Shown here: positions 8,201 to 15,156 of the stretch, piece by piece
How positions within the stretch are numbered: position 1 is the first letter of the stretch
Layout: each line of letters begins with the position of its first letter
NCBI GenBank assembly: GCA_948468465.1
Contig: CAOKJJ010000105.1
Span: 1-16,873 of the forward strand
Length of the DNA: 16,873 bases
Source of the DNA: an uncultured Eubacterium sp.
GTDB lineage: Bacteria > Bacillota_A > Clostridia > Lachnospirales > Lachnospiraceae
Direction: 5' to 3'
The notes under the pieces: generated by a model
What the model was told of the DNA's origin: nothing
What the model saw: only the letters and a program-made list of their open reading frames with translations
Databases searched by the model: none
Program-made: the position numbers and the translations under genes

Positions 8201-8473
8201 GCGGAGATGGTATATAAGCTGCATGAAGGAAGGCCGGATATGCGGGATTTGATTACAAATGGAAAGATAGATTTAATTGTTAACACACCAGTAGGCCGTG
8301 AGCGCAAGGAGGATGACAGCTATTTGCGCAAAGCTGCGATCAAAAAGAAAGTGCCGTACATGACGACGATGGCAGCTGCCAAAGCGACTGTCAGCGGAAT
8401 ACTGTCGCTGCAAAAGCATGGCAGCAGTGAGGTACGGTCTTTGCAGGACCTGCATGGGATGATGAAACAATAA
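5252..8473 (+). CDS. carB: Carbamoyl-phosphate synthase large subunit
   Basis: Makes carbamoyl phosphate from bicarbonate, ammonia (delivered by the CarA glutaminase) and two ATP, for pyrimidine and arginine synthesis. At 1073 residues it matches the E. coli subunit in length. The first ATP-grasp half opens with IGSGPIVIGQACEFDYSG; the oligomerisation region follows at about 400-550. The second ATP-grasp half starts near 551 with MILGGGPNRIGQGIEFDY. An MGS-like allosteric domain runs from about 937 to the end. The ATG at 5252 is preferred because AGGAGGG (5239-5245) lies 6 bases before it; a TTG at 5228 would add eight residues and include this site. No carA is in the window, which is unusual. 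Confidence 0.97.
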   Translation: MSQRKDIHKVLIIGSGPIVIGQACEFDYSGTQACKALRSLGYEIVLVNSNPATIMTDPETADVTYIEPLNAQRIEQIIAKERPDALLPNLGGQSGLNLCAELAKNGVLEKYGVQVIGVQVDAIERGEDRIAFKKTMDSLGIEMARSEVAYSVEEAMEIADKLGYPVVLRPAYTMGGAGGGLVYNVEELKTVCARGLQASLVGQVLVEESILGWEELELEVVRDADNNMITVCFIENIDPLGVHTGDSFCSAPMLTISLDVQKRLQEKSYKIVESIQVIGGTNVQWAHDPKTDRDIVIEINPRTSRSSALASKATGFPIALVSAMLATGLTLSEIPCGKYGTLDRYVPDGDYVVIKFARWAFEKFKGVEDKLGTQMRAVGEVMSIGKTFKEAFQKAVRSLETGRYGLGHAKDFDAKSKEELLKQLITPSSERYFIIYEALRKGATIEEIHEITKVKHYFLEQMKELVEEEESLAAGKGQLPEDDALIAAKKHGFSDKYLSQILDIAEEEVRNRRIELGLEEAWEGVHVSGTKDSAYYYSTYNAEDKNLVANEKPKIMILGGGPNRIGQGIEFDYCCVHASLALKKLGFETIIVNCNPETVSTDYDTSDKLYFEPLTLEDVLSIYKKEQPVGVIAQFGGQTPLNLAADLEKNGVKILGTSPSVIDLAEDRDQFRAMMEKLDIPMPESGMAVNVEEALHIADEIGYPVMVRPSYVLGGRGMEIVYDADSMAGYMNAAVGVTPDRPILIDRFLGHATECEADAVSDGTHAFVPAVMEHIELAGVHSGDSACIIPSKHISQENVETIKEYTRKIAEEMHVKGLMNMQYAIEKGKVFVLEANPRASRTVPLVSKVCNIRMVPLAIEIVTAELTGRPSPVPQLTEHEIPYYGVKEAVFPFNMFQEVDPVLGPEMRSTGEVLGLSASHGEAFFKAQEAAQLTLPLGGTVLISVSDRDKPEVAEVARQFAEAGFHIIASKNTCRQIREAGIEAEMVYKLHEGRPDMRDLITNGKIDLIVNTPVGRERKEDDSYLRKAAIKKKVPYMTTMAAAKATVSGILSLQKHGSSEVRSLQDLHGMMKQ

Positions 8474-8500
8474 ATATGAAATGAAGAAAGGACAAAAACA

Positions 8501-10993
8501 ATGAAAAAACGAAACAGAATGCTATCGCTTCTGCTGGCTGCGCTGCTTGCGTTTCAGGCTGCTCCGTTAACTACGGCATCGGTAGACAGCACGGCTGCGG
8601 TTGCTGTAGAAGCTGCCGTCCAGAAAGCAAAGATCACAAACGTGTCTACAGGAACGCTGACACTGGAAAAAGGTGAGACTTTCCAGCTAAAGGCAAACCG
8701 TTCGGATGTTAAATGGAAAAGCAGCAATCCGAAAGCGGTAACTGTAAGCAAGAACGGAAAGCTGAAAGCAGTTAAAAAAGGAACTGCAAAAATTACCGTA
8801 ACAGCAGGCAGCACAAAGGCGTCGATAGAAGTTACCGTTGGCATAAAAGTGGCAGGTGTAAATGTCATAAAACCAGCGATTGCTCTGCCGGTTGGAGCGA
8901 AGTCTACGATAAAACCGGAGGTTACGCCGGCGGATGCGTCCAATCCGGTCATGACCTATGTGTCAGCGGATCCTAAAATCGCATCCGTCTCAAAAAAAGG
9001 CGTTGTAACTGCCAAAAAAGAAGGCAGGACAAAAATTACCGTTCAGGCAGCTGATGGTTCCAAAAAGAAAGAAACGGTTGTAGTAACCGTACGTTCCGCG
9101 GACAGTGCGCTGCGCCTTCAGGACGATTTTTACCAGGTCGTTAACGCTTCCTTATTAGAAGAACATGCACTTTCGGAAAATCAAAACCAGTGGAGCAGTT
9201 TTTCAAAACTGCAGCAATCTGTAACGGATCAGCTAAACGAAATGATTGATCAGCTTGCCGCTGAAAAAGACAAGTATGCACAAGGGAGCATTGAGCAGAA
9301 AATACTGGATTTTTATGCGCTTGCGGCTGATATGCAGACAAGGGACCAGGCGGGCATTGAGCCTCTCAGACCATATCTGGACAGCATTGAGCAGGCAAAA
9401 ACCATTGATGAATTTGTAGATGTGCTTGCGCAGCTTAGCATGGTGAATTCAGCGAGCGTTTTGACTTTTTCAGTGAGCCAGGATCCGAAAGATTCCAATA
9501 AATATGTGCTCATGAACAAGGGGCCGACGTACTCAATGATGAAAGACTATATCGTAGGGGATGAAAATAAGCCGATTCAGGATGCGTTTTTAAACCTTAT
9601 CAAACAGATGTTTATTCTTGCAGGCGAGAGCGAAGAAGAAGCTGCCCAAAGCGCACAGCAGATATATGATCTCCAGAAGGATTTTGCGGTTACCGGAGCA
9701 GGGATGGAAGATGTTTATGATGTGGAAAAATACTATCATCCATACACAAAAGAGGAACTTGCGCAGCTGTACAGCAATTGTGATATTATCGGATATCTGG
9801 AAAAGATGGGCATTACCCGTTTTGACAAGTGCATTGTGCAGGAAGTTGAAAACGTAAAGAAAGTGAATAACTACCTGACAGAAGGAAATCTGGAACTGCT
9901 GAAAAAGAACGCGAAGTTTATGCTCTGCCTGAATTATTCTAATTTACTGACAAGCGCACATGATAAAGCGCTTACGGAATTTAGTACAGTCTTAACGGGG
10001 CCAACAGAAGCAAAGAGCGTAGATACAATGGCAAAAGAGCTTACACAGTCCGCCTTTACCTGGGAATTCGGCAAATTGTATACAGACCGGTATTTTTCCG
10101 AAGAAAGTAAAAAAGAAGTGGAAGAACTGACCAGACAGCTGATTCAGACGTTCCGCGGCAGAATTCAGAAAATCGACTGGCTTTCCGAAGAGACAAAGAA
10201 AGAAGCAGTCAAAAAGCTGGATGCAATGAAGGTTAAGATCGGCTATCCGGATAAATGGCCTTCTTATTTCGACAATCTGTCGATCGACGCGTCAAAAAGC
10301 ATTGTAGAAAATATGATGAATGTATACAAAGCATTAAACGGCATGGCACAGCAATATCTGGATACAGGAGTGGATAAAAATGTATGGAGCATAGCGCCGC
10401 AGACTGTAAATGCCATTTATAATCCATATGCGAATGATATTACATTTCCGGCAGCGATCCTGCAGGCTCCGTTTTATGACAAAAACGCAGATGCTGCAGA
10501 AAATCTGGGCGGGATCGGTACGGTAATCGGGCATGAGATTACGCATGCTTTTGATACAAATGGCGCTGGCTATGATGAAAACGGCAATTTCAGAAACTGG
10601 TGGACGCCGGAGGATTTTGTGCAGTTTACAGCAAGGGCACAGAAAGTAAGGGATTATTATAACAGCATCGAGATCGCGAACGGCCTGTTCCAGAACGGTG
10701 ATCAGACAGTAACGGAAAATATTGCGGATATGGGTGCCATGGCATGTGTGCTGGATATCATCGGAGATGATAAGGAAGCCCAGCGCAAAGCGTTTGAAAG
10801 CAATGCCAAAATCTGGGCGGCGAACCAGACGGAAACATATCGTGATTATCTGCTCATGGTTGACCTGCATTCTCTGAACAAGGTGCGTGTGAACGCGGTA
10901 TTGCCGCTGTTTGACCAGTTTTATGAAGTATATGGCGTTACCAAAAACGACGCGATGTATGTAGCGCCTGAGGACAGAGTGCAGATCTGGTGA
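8501..10993 (+). CDS. Secreted M13-family metallopeptidase with two BIG2 domains
   Basis: A zinc endopeptidase of the neprilysin/PepO family, predicted outside the cell. A signal peptide covers about 1-27, without a lipobox cysteine. Two BIG2 immunoglobulin-like domains follow (about 43-113 and 115-197), then the peptidase from about 205 (LQDDFYQVVNASLL) to 830. Catalytic features are intact: HEITH at 678-682 (H678 and H682 bind zinc, E679 is catalytic), ENIAD at 739-743 (third ligand E739), NAIY at 637-640, and the terminal Trp usual for M13. No sortase signal is seen, so the BIG2 domains may hold it at the surface. AGAAAGGA (8484-8491) precedes the ATG by 9 bases. Only 27 bp separate it from carB, so co-transcription is likely. 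Confidence 0.93.
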   Translation: MKKRNRMLSLLLAALLAFQAAPLTTASVDSTAAVAVEAAVQKAKITNVSTGTLTLEKGETFQLKANRSDVKWKSSNPKAVTVSKNGKLKAVKKGTAKITVTAGSTKASIEVTVGIKVAGVNVIKPAIALPVGAKSTIKPEVTPADASNPVMTYVSADPKIASVSKKGVVTAKKEGRTKITVQAADGSKKKETVVVTVRSADSALRLQDDFYQVVNASLLEEHALSENQNQWSSFSKLQQSVTDQLNEMIDQLAAEKDKYAQGSIEQKILDFYALAADMQTRDQAGIEPLRPYLDSIEQAKTIDEFVDVLAQLSMVNSASVLTFSVSQDPKDSNKYVLMNKGPTYSMMKDYIVGDENKPIQDAFLNLIKQMFILAGESEEEAAQSAQQIYDLQKDFAVTGAGMEDVYDVEKYYHPYTKEELAQLYSNCDIIGYLEKMGITRFDKCIVQEVENVKKVNNYLTEGNLELLKKNAKFMLCLNYSNLLTSAHDKALTEFSTVLTGPTEAKSVDTMAKELTQSAFTWEFGKLYTDRYFSEESKKEVEELTRQLIQTFRGRIQKIDWLSEETKKEAVKKLDAMKVKIGYPDKWPSYFDNLSIDASKSIVENMMNVYKALNGMAQQYLDTGVDKNVWSIAPQTVNAIYNPYANDITFPAAILQAPFYDKNADAAENLGGIGTVIGHEITHAFDTNGAGYDENGNFRNWWTPEDFVQFTARAQKVRDYYNSIEIANGLFQNGDQTVTENIADMGAMACVLDIIGDDKEAQRKAFESNAKIWAANQTETYRDYLLMVDLHSLNKVRVNAVLPLFDQFYEVYGVTKNDAMYVAPEDRVQIW

Positions 10994-11029
10994 TAACAAT
11001 TCCAGTGGTGACAAATCTGGTGATAACAA
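10985..11029. repeat. 15-bp direct repeat at the M13 gene 3' end
   Basis: ATCTGGTGATAACAA occurs exactly at 10985-10999 and 11015-11029 (30-bp period). The first copy contains the last codons and stop of the M13 peptidase gene. No intrinsic terminator is visible between this gene and the convergent kinase gene. Confidence 0.85.
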
Positions 11030-11034
11030 GTCTG

Positions 11035-11068
11035 TTACATTGTATGAAGCTATTACATTGTATGAAGC
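11035..11068. repeat. 16-bp direct repeat at the kinase 3' end
   Basis: TTACATTGTATGAAGC occurs exactly at 11035-11050 and 11053-11068 (18-bp period). On the minus strand the second copy encodes the last codons and TAA stop of the histidine kinase. The first copy is an untranslated duplicate just beyond the stop. Confidence 0.85.
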
Positions 11069-12006
11069 AGCAGTTTCAATTGAAGCCGGACGCTTTTGCA
11101 GCAAATTTCGTCCAATGAAGCCGGATCCTGCAAAATATGTGCAGTCAGTGAGCCATTCATTTTTTCAGCCAATGACCTGGCAACAGTCAGTCCAAGTCCC
11201 GTACTGCCCTGGCTGCGGGATGGATCATGGACATAAAAGCGGTCAAACAGATATGGAAGATCTTCTTTCGATAGCTTTGAGGTATCGTTTTCAAACACGA
11301 TGACAGCACAATCGGCCTGTTTCTGTACCGTAATTTGAAAAAAAGTATCTGCATATCGTCCGGCATTTTGAAACACATTCAAAAAAATACGTTCTAATGC
11401 GGCCGGATCCGCGGATATCCAGACAGGATGTTCCGGGATCCGGACCGCGATATGTAACTTAGCCTGTTCCAGCAGCTGATAGCTGCCCATCAGTGATTCT
11501 CTCAGCATGCGGGCAGCATCAACTCGCTCAGGCGTAAGCTCATAATCCCCGGCTGTCAATCGGGAATAATCATAAAATTGGGTTACCAGATGATTTAAGG
11601 TGTATGCTTTTTGTTCCAGTATGTTTAATGTATGATGCAGATTTTCGTTTTCTGAGAGACGGACGGTATCAGAGTTTCTAAAAAGCCGGATATATCCTAA
11701 AATGACGGTCAATGGTGTCCGCAGGTCATGGCTGATAAGTTCTATCTGGTTTTGAAATTCCCTCTCTCTTGTTTCGTATCGCTGACGCTCTTTTTGGATC
11801 GCTTCAAAAGAATCGTTGATGGAACAGAGCAGTTTTCTAAGGTGCGGGTCCGGCAGAGGTAAGTGGACGATCTGGTTTTGCGTAAGATCCTGATTCATTT
11901 CGTCAATTTCTTTTTGTATCGTATGGATAGCGCAAATAAGTGCAGCGTATCGAAAAACAACATATATAACAGTCAGTACCAACAACACGAATACAAGGAT
12001 AAGCAT
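11053..12006 (-). CDS. Sensor histidine kinase of the ABC transporter module
   Basis: A 317-residue kinase with one N-terminal membrane helix (about 1-22) and no outer sensor domain, so it likely senses at the membrane or through the transporter. The HisKA H-box is ISHDLRTPLT with H93. The N-box is FLNVFQNAGRYA (about 208-219). The G1 box is degenerate (FENDTSKLSKEDLP), while the LFDRFY and STGLGL boxes are present. The start at 12006 has AGAAAGG about 10 bases upstream. A longer in-frame start at 12099 would add 31 residues with a second hydrophobic stretch; it has the weaker site AGAAAAG and comes from a duplicated start region. The gene is last in the minus-strand order and presumably phosphorylates the regulator at 14135-14818. 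Confidence 0.88.
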   Translation of the reverse strand: MLILVFVLLVLTVIYVVFRYAALICAIHTIQKEIDEMNQDLTQNQIVHLPLPDPHLRKLLCSINDSFEAIQKERQRYETREREFQNQIELISHDLRTPLTVILGYIRLFRNSDTVRLSENENLHHTLNILEQKAYTLNHLVTQFYDYSRLTAGDYELTPERVDAARMLRESLMGSYQLLEQAKLHIAVRIPEHPVWISADPAALERIFLNVFQNAGRYADTFFQITVQKQADCAVIVFENDTSKLSKEDLPYLFDRFYVHDPSRSQGSTGLGLTVARSLAEKMNGSLTAHILQDPASLDEICCKSVRLQLKLLLHTM

Positions 12007-12136
12007 TATTCTGATTTCCTTTCTTATGTATCTGCTGCATTTATAATAGATACTAAAATAATAAAATGATAAAATAATAAAATCATGAATAAACAGCATT
12101 TCAGATTCTTTTCTTATGCGTCTGCTGCACTTGTAA
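12003..12136. repeat. Duplicated kinase start region
   Basis: Bases 12003-12046 and 12096-12136 are imperfect copies (about 80 percent by eye). On the minus strand each reads TGCAGCAG, then CATAAGAAA, a purine-rich ribosome site and an ATG, and the two ATGs are 93 bp apart in the same frame. Between them is a second tandem repeat of 16 bp: AAAATAATAAAATGAT (12055-12070) and AAAATAATAAAATCAT (12071-12086). Confidence 0.75.
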
Positions 12137-12168
12137 TATTATTAAATTATGAATCAATAATATTTCTT

Positions 12169-12933
12169 TTAATCTAAATCTTTTCTTCTTACGGTTATAA
12201 TTCCGGCAGCAGTAAAAATAAGGATCCCTATGACACCAGAGCAGATACATCTTATAGTACCCGGTACGGTATCCCAAATCGTAACACACTCATTCATAGT
12301 GACATGCATGCTGTTGATTTCAAAAAAATTAACCGGAAACCACATGGCAGCAGGATAAAAAACATCATATTTTAAGGCCAGATACAAAAATACTTTTGGA
12401 ACGGCAAACCAGATGACGCCCCAGAATAAAATTCCCACAATGCTGCTGCGAAACAGTTCCATACATACAATGCTGCTGATCAGGCTGGCAGCCGCGATCA
12501 GGTAAATGGCCAGCGCCTCCCGTATTAAATCCTGAAAAGTAACAGCTCCCGTATGCGGCAGAAGCGTCTGCGCGCTTAAAATCCAGACAAACAGAATGAT
12601 GATCATGGCAAAAGTGGCGGCAGCAAGGCTGGTGACGCATGTCCCTGCAAATATTTTCGGTCTTGAGATGCCGCTTGCGACTGTATTTTTTAAATTGCCG
12701 TTTTTAGCGCTGTCTTCATAGAGGATATAAAAAAGGAGGACGCCAACGGCAGAAAACAGCATAGGCTGTGACACAAGGTTGGAATAGGAAAACGCCGTAT
12801 TCGTATAACGGTTGGAAAAATAAACAAGAGTGCCGTTAAACAAGGCAGCAAGCGCGGCAAGTATGCCGGTAAAAAGATAAAGCTGTTTTGTATGTGTGAT
12901 GCGGTAACATTCGCTTTTTATATAGTTTAACAT
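12169..12933 (-). CDS. ABC-2 type transporter permease
   Basis: A 254-residue membrane protein with about six helices (near 18-38, 57-72, 100-120, 145-165, 170-190 and 228-246), the usual size and layout of permeases that partner BcrA/LanF-type ATPases. A cytoplasmic stretch after helix 2 reads EDSAKNGNLKNTVASGISR, resembling the short coupling segments before helix 3 in this family. The ribosome site AGAAAGGA (plus-strand 12942-12949) lies 8 bases before the ATG. It lies directly after the ATPase gene and before the kinase. Together with the ATPase it probably exports or detaches a membrane-active peptide or lipid-targeting antibiotic; the substrate cannot be read from sequence. Confidence 0.88.
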   Translation of the reverse strand: MLNYIKSECYRITHTKQLYLFTGILAALAALFNGTLVYFSNRYTNTAFSYSNLVSQPMLFSAVGVLLFYILYEDSAKNGNLKNTVASGISRPKIFAGTCVTSLAAATFAMIIILFVWILSAQTLLPHTGAVTFQDLIREALAIYLIAAASLISSIVCMELFRSSIVGILFWGVIWFAVPKVFLYLALKYDVFYPAAMWFPVNFFEINSMHVTMNECVTIWDTVPGTIRCICSGVIGILIFTAAGIITVRRKDLD

Positions 12934-12963
12934 ATGAAGATTCCTTTCTGTTAAAATTTCTGT

Positions 12964-13032
12964 CCCTTTTGAGCCCTTTTGTGCATATGATTTGTGTATA
13001 AGATCCGTGCATAAGATTCGTACATGAGAAGC
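12964..13032. repeat. Tandem repeat array between ATPase and permease genes
   Basis: Four 13-bp units run head to tail: GTGCATATGATTT (12981-12993), GTGTATAAGATCC (12994-13006), GTGCATAAGATTC (13007-13019) and a diverged GTACATGAGAAGC (13020-13032). Just before, CCCTTTTG occurs at 12964-12971 and 12974-12981 (10-bp period). The array fills most of the 101-bp spacer and ends 2 bp from the ATPase stop. Confidence 0.8.
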
Positions 13033-13034
13033 AA

Positions 13035-13952
13035 TCAGGAAACTCTGTTTTTTAAATCTAAATAATAATTTTCCAAAGAAGATTGAACTGTCTGCATGTG
13101 TGTAATATAAATGTGATGATCATATGCTAACCTGCTGTAAGCCTCAGCTTCTTTTTGGGGTGCGTAAATACGAAGCGTATGATCCGGCATCACTTTATAT
13201 TGTTCTGCCGGGATGCACTGGTCGATCGCGGCCGCAAACGTTTCCATGTCTGATACGGTAATCTCCATACAGTCCATACATTTTTCCGCTAAAGCGGGAG
13301 CGCTGATCTCTTCCAAAAGCTGTCCTTTGTATAGAAAACCATACACATCCGCGATTTGCTCAAGTTCTGAGAGAATATGGCTGGACAGGACAATCGTCAT
13401 ATTTTTTTCTGTATTCAGCCGCCGGATCATGCTGCGAAACTCAAGGATGCTGCTGGGATCCAGACCGTTGATCGGTTCATCCAAAATGAGCAGCCGCGGC
13501 TCCCCTAACAGCGCGATCGCAAGGCCCAGTTTTTGTGCCTGTCCAAGGGAAAGCGTGCGGCATTTACTTTTTCTTTTTTCCAGAATGCCGGTAACACGCA
13601 TGGCTTCTTCGAATTTTTTAGCATCTGGAACACCTTTTTGCATGCAGTAATATTTCAGTGTCTGTTCCACAGTCATATTCGGAAAGAAGCCAGGATATTC
13701 AATCAGACAGCCAATATGCCTGCGTGCACGTTCCAGTTCTTTTTCACCCGATGCTCCAAGAAGGGTAATTTCACCAAAAGTTGCGTGGCTGTGGCCGGCC
13801 AGAAGCTTTAACAAAGTGCTTTTGCCAGAACCATTATCGCCGATAAGTCCATAAATGCAGCCTTTTTTTACATGGATATCTACGTGGTCCAGGGCCACAA
13901 AAGAACCATAGGATTTGGTAAGCTGGTTTGTTTTCATTACATAATCGTTCAT
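13035..13952 (-). CDS. BcrA/LanF-type ABC transporter ATPase
   Basis: A 305-residue cytoplasmic ATPase that powers the permease encoded next. Visible motifs are Walker A GDNGSGKST (38-46), signature LSLGQ (134-138), Walker B LLILDEP (154-160) and the H-loop His192. At the Q-loop the sequence is CLIEYPGFFPNMT, with Glu85 where most ABC ATPases have Gln; this LIExPxFxPN form is typical of bacitracin and lantibiotic immunity ATPases. A C-terminal extension of about 80 residues follows the core, as in BcrA. TGGAGGAA (plus-strand 13958-13965) lies 5 bases before the ATG. The 182-bp gap to the regulator gene suggests its own promoter, probably controlled by that regulator. Confidence 0.93.
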   Translation of the reverse strand: MNDYVMKTNQLTKSYGSFVALDHVDIHVKKGCIYGLIGDNGSGKSTLLKLLAGHSHATFGEITLLGASGEKELERARRHIGCLIEYPGFFPNMTVEQTLKYYCMQKGVPDAKKFEEAMRVTGILEKRKSKCRTLSLGQAQKLGLAIALLGEPRLLILDEPINGLDPSSILEFRSMIRRLNTEKNMTIVLSSHILSELEQIADVYGFLYKGQLLEEISAPALAEKCMDCMEITVSDMETFAAAIDQCIPAEQYKVMPDHTLRIYAPQKEAEAYSRLAYDHHIYITHMQTVQSSLENYYLDLKNRVS

Positions 13953-14011
13953 AACAATTCCTCCATCTTAAAGCGCGCCAAACAACACCTGCTGCAGTGA
14001 GCCAGCGACTG

Positions 14012-14057
14012 TTTGATTTGCCTGGTTTGATTGCTTTGCTTTGATAAAAGCATCATA
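14012..14057 (-). promoter_or_regulatory. Three phased ATCAAA hexamers and a possible -10 box
   Basis: On the minus strand ATCAAA occurs three times at exactly 14-bp intervals (plus-strand TTTGAT at 14012-14017, 14026-14031 and 14040-14045). Just upstream in the transcription direction is TATGAT (plus-strand 14052-14057), a possible -10 element without a convincing -35. The array lies in the 182-bp gap before the ABC ATPase and could be a regulator binding site. Confidence 0.4.
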
Positions 14058-14134
14058 CAGCACAGACAGTAAATAAGTCATTAAGAAATTTTAAAGAAGT
14101 TATAAAGAATAAGGAACTGTATGTAAATAACCAT

Positions 14135-14818
14135 TCAGCACAATTTAAATCCAATTCCATATACCGTCCGGATATATTCGCAAGACTGGTCAATTTCTTT
14201 TATCTTTTTGCGTATATTGCTGACATGTACGTTAACCGTGTTATTTTCTCCATAATATCCGCCGTGCCACACCTGTTCATACAAAGATTCTCTGGAATAT
14301 ACTTTATCAGGATACTGCATGAGCAAAAAAAGGATGTCAAATTCGTGCGCGGTAAGTGTCAGCTCTTTATCTGCAAGCGTTACTTTTCTTGCGTCAGGAT
14401 AAAGTTTTAGTTTTTTATATGTAAGAAGGCTGGCAGAAGGCTGCTTTTTGCTGCAACGACGCAGATTTGCCTCGACTCTGGCAAGTACTTCTTCAGGTTC
14501 AAACGGTTTTGTCATGTAATCGTCAGCCCCGTTTTTCAGCATAGATACTTTATCAAACAGAGCGCTTTTTGCAGAGATGACAATGACGGGCAAGCTAGAA
14601 TGCTGCCTGTCACGCAGATCTGTTAAAAAACTTTCTCCGGAAATGCCGGGCAGCATCAAATCGAGCAAAATTAAATCCGGAATTTCTTTTTCCAGCAGCA
14701 GGTTAGCCTCAGATGCAGAGTATGCGCAGATCGTTTGATAATCCGCGGCATGAAGTATGTTTGCTAATAGGCTGTTGATATCCGGGTCATCTTCAATAAT
14801 GAGTATGGTAAACGGCAT
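14135..14818 (-). CDS. OmpR/PhoB-family response regulator
   Basis: A 227-residue two-domain regulator. The receiver domain has the acidic pocket E9, D10 and D11, phospho-acceptor D53 in LILLDLMLPG, S82 at the switch position and K104 in YMTKPF. The C-terminal winged helix (about 130-227) has the RKVTLADKELTLTAHEFDIL and NTVNVHVSNIRKKI blocks of the PhoB type. TCCTTTCT on the plus strand (14828-14835) is an AGAAAGGA ribosome site 9 bases before the ATG. It is the first gene of the minus-strand module, so phosphorylation by the kinase at 11053-12006 probably switches on the transporter genes. Separate transcription of the ABC genes is possible because of the 182-bp gap. Confidence 0.95.
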   Translation of the reverse strand: MPFTILIIEDDPDINSLLANILHAADYQTICAYSASEANLLLEKEIPDLILLDLMLPGISGESFLTDLRDRQHSSLPVIVISAKSALFDKVSMLKNGADDYMTKPFEPEEVLARVEANLRRCSKKQPSASLLTYKKLKLYPDARKVTLADKELTLTAHEFDILFLLMQYPDKVYSRESLYEQVWHGGYYGENNTVNVHVSNIRKKIKEIDQSCEYIRTVYGIGFKLC

Positions 14819-14850
14819 GTATAAAATCCTTTCTTTATTAGATTGTATAT

Positions 14851-14879
14851 AGTATAGGCGAAAAGGGAGGATTTAGCAA
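14851..14879 (-). promoter_or_regulatory. Promoter of the response regulator gene
   Basis: On the minus strand TTGCTA (plus-strand 14874-14879), 17 bp and TATACT (plus-strand 14851-14856). The start would be near 14844, about 26 bases before the ATG. Confidence 0.7.
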
Positions 14880-14931
14880 GAAAACTGTTATCTTTAGGAA
14901 GGATAAATCAGAAAATCTCAATAAAATAAAG

Positions 14932-14972
14932 TTGATTTCTTCATTGTGAAGTGCTATTGTTAGTATTATAAA
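14932..14972 (+). promoter_or_regulatory. Possible upstream plus-strand promoter(s)
   Basis: Two overlapping weak candidates face the MORN-like gene: TTGATT (14932-14937) with extended -10 TGC-TATTGT (14952-14960), and TTGTGA (14944-14949) with TATAAA (14967-14972), each with a 17-bp spacer. The rest of the 338-base divergent gap (14819-15156) is AT-rich with no other feature seen. Confidence 0.3.
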
Positions 14973-15074
14973 CGTTGTTTTTTCAATTTGTAACTAATTT
15001 TTAAGTGGCATTCTCGGAGAAAAAGAAAAGGAATATGGTAAGTTATAAAAACACATGACAAATGTAAAAAAGTA

Positions 15075-15103
15075 TTGACTTAATCCAATGATTCATGTAG
15101 AAT
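15075..15103 (+). promoter_or_regulatory. Promoter of the MORN-like membrane protein gene
   Basis: TTGACT (15075-15080), 17 bp, TAGAAT (15098-15103); start near 15110. This supports the ATG at 15157 as the true start, because the upstream ATG at 15118 would leave almost no leader. Confidence 0.75.
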
Positions 15104-15156
15104 AAGAGGGCTGCGAAATGACATGCATATATCAAATAGACAAAAGAGGATTAGAG

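Noticed and set aside
10334..11104. 256-codon minus-strand ORF under the M13 peptidase end
   Set aside because: It is antisense to the conserved catalytic half of the peptidase and overlaps the kinase end in another frame.
12101..12289. 62-codon minus-strand ORF between permease and kinase
   Set aside because: It overlaps the permease C-terminus in another frame and the duplicated leader; the composition is unlike a protein.
12981..13032. 13-bp tandem units as a CRISPR array
   Set aside because: Units are far too short, directly adjacent without spacers, and degenerate.
15118..15156. Earlier ATG for the MORN-like protein
   Set aside because: It lies only about 8 bases after the predicted transcript start and lacks a ribosome site; 15157 has AAAGAGGA at proper spacing.
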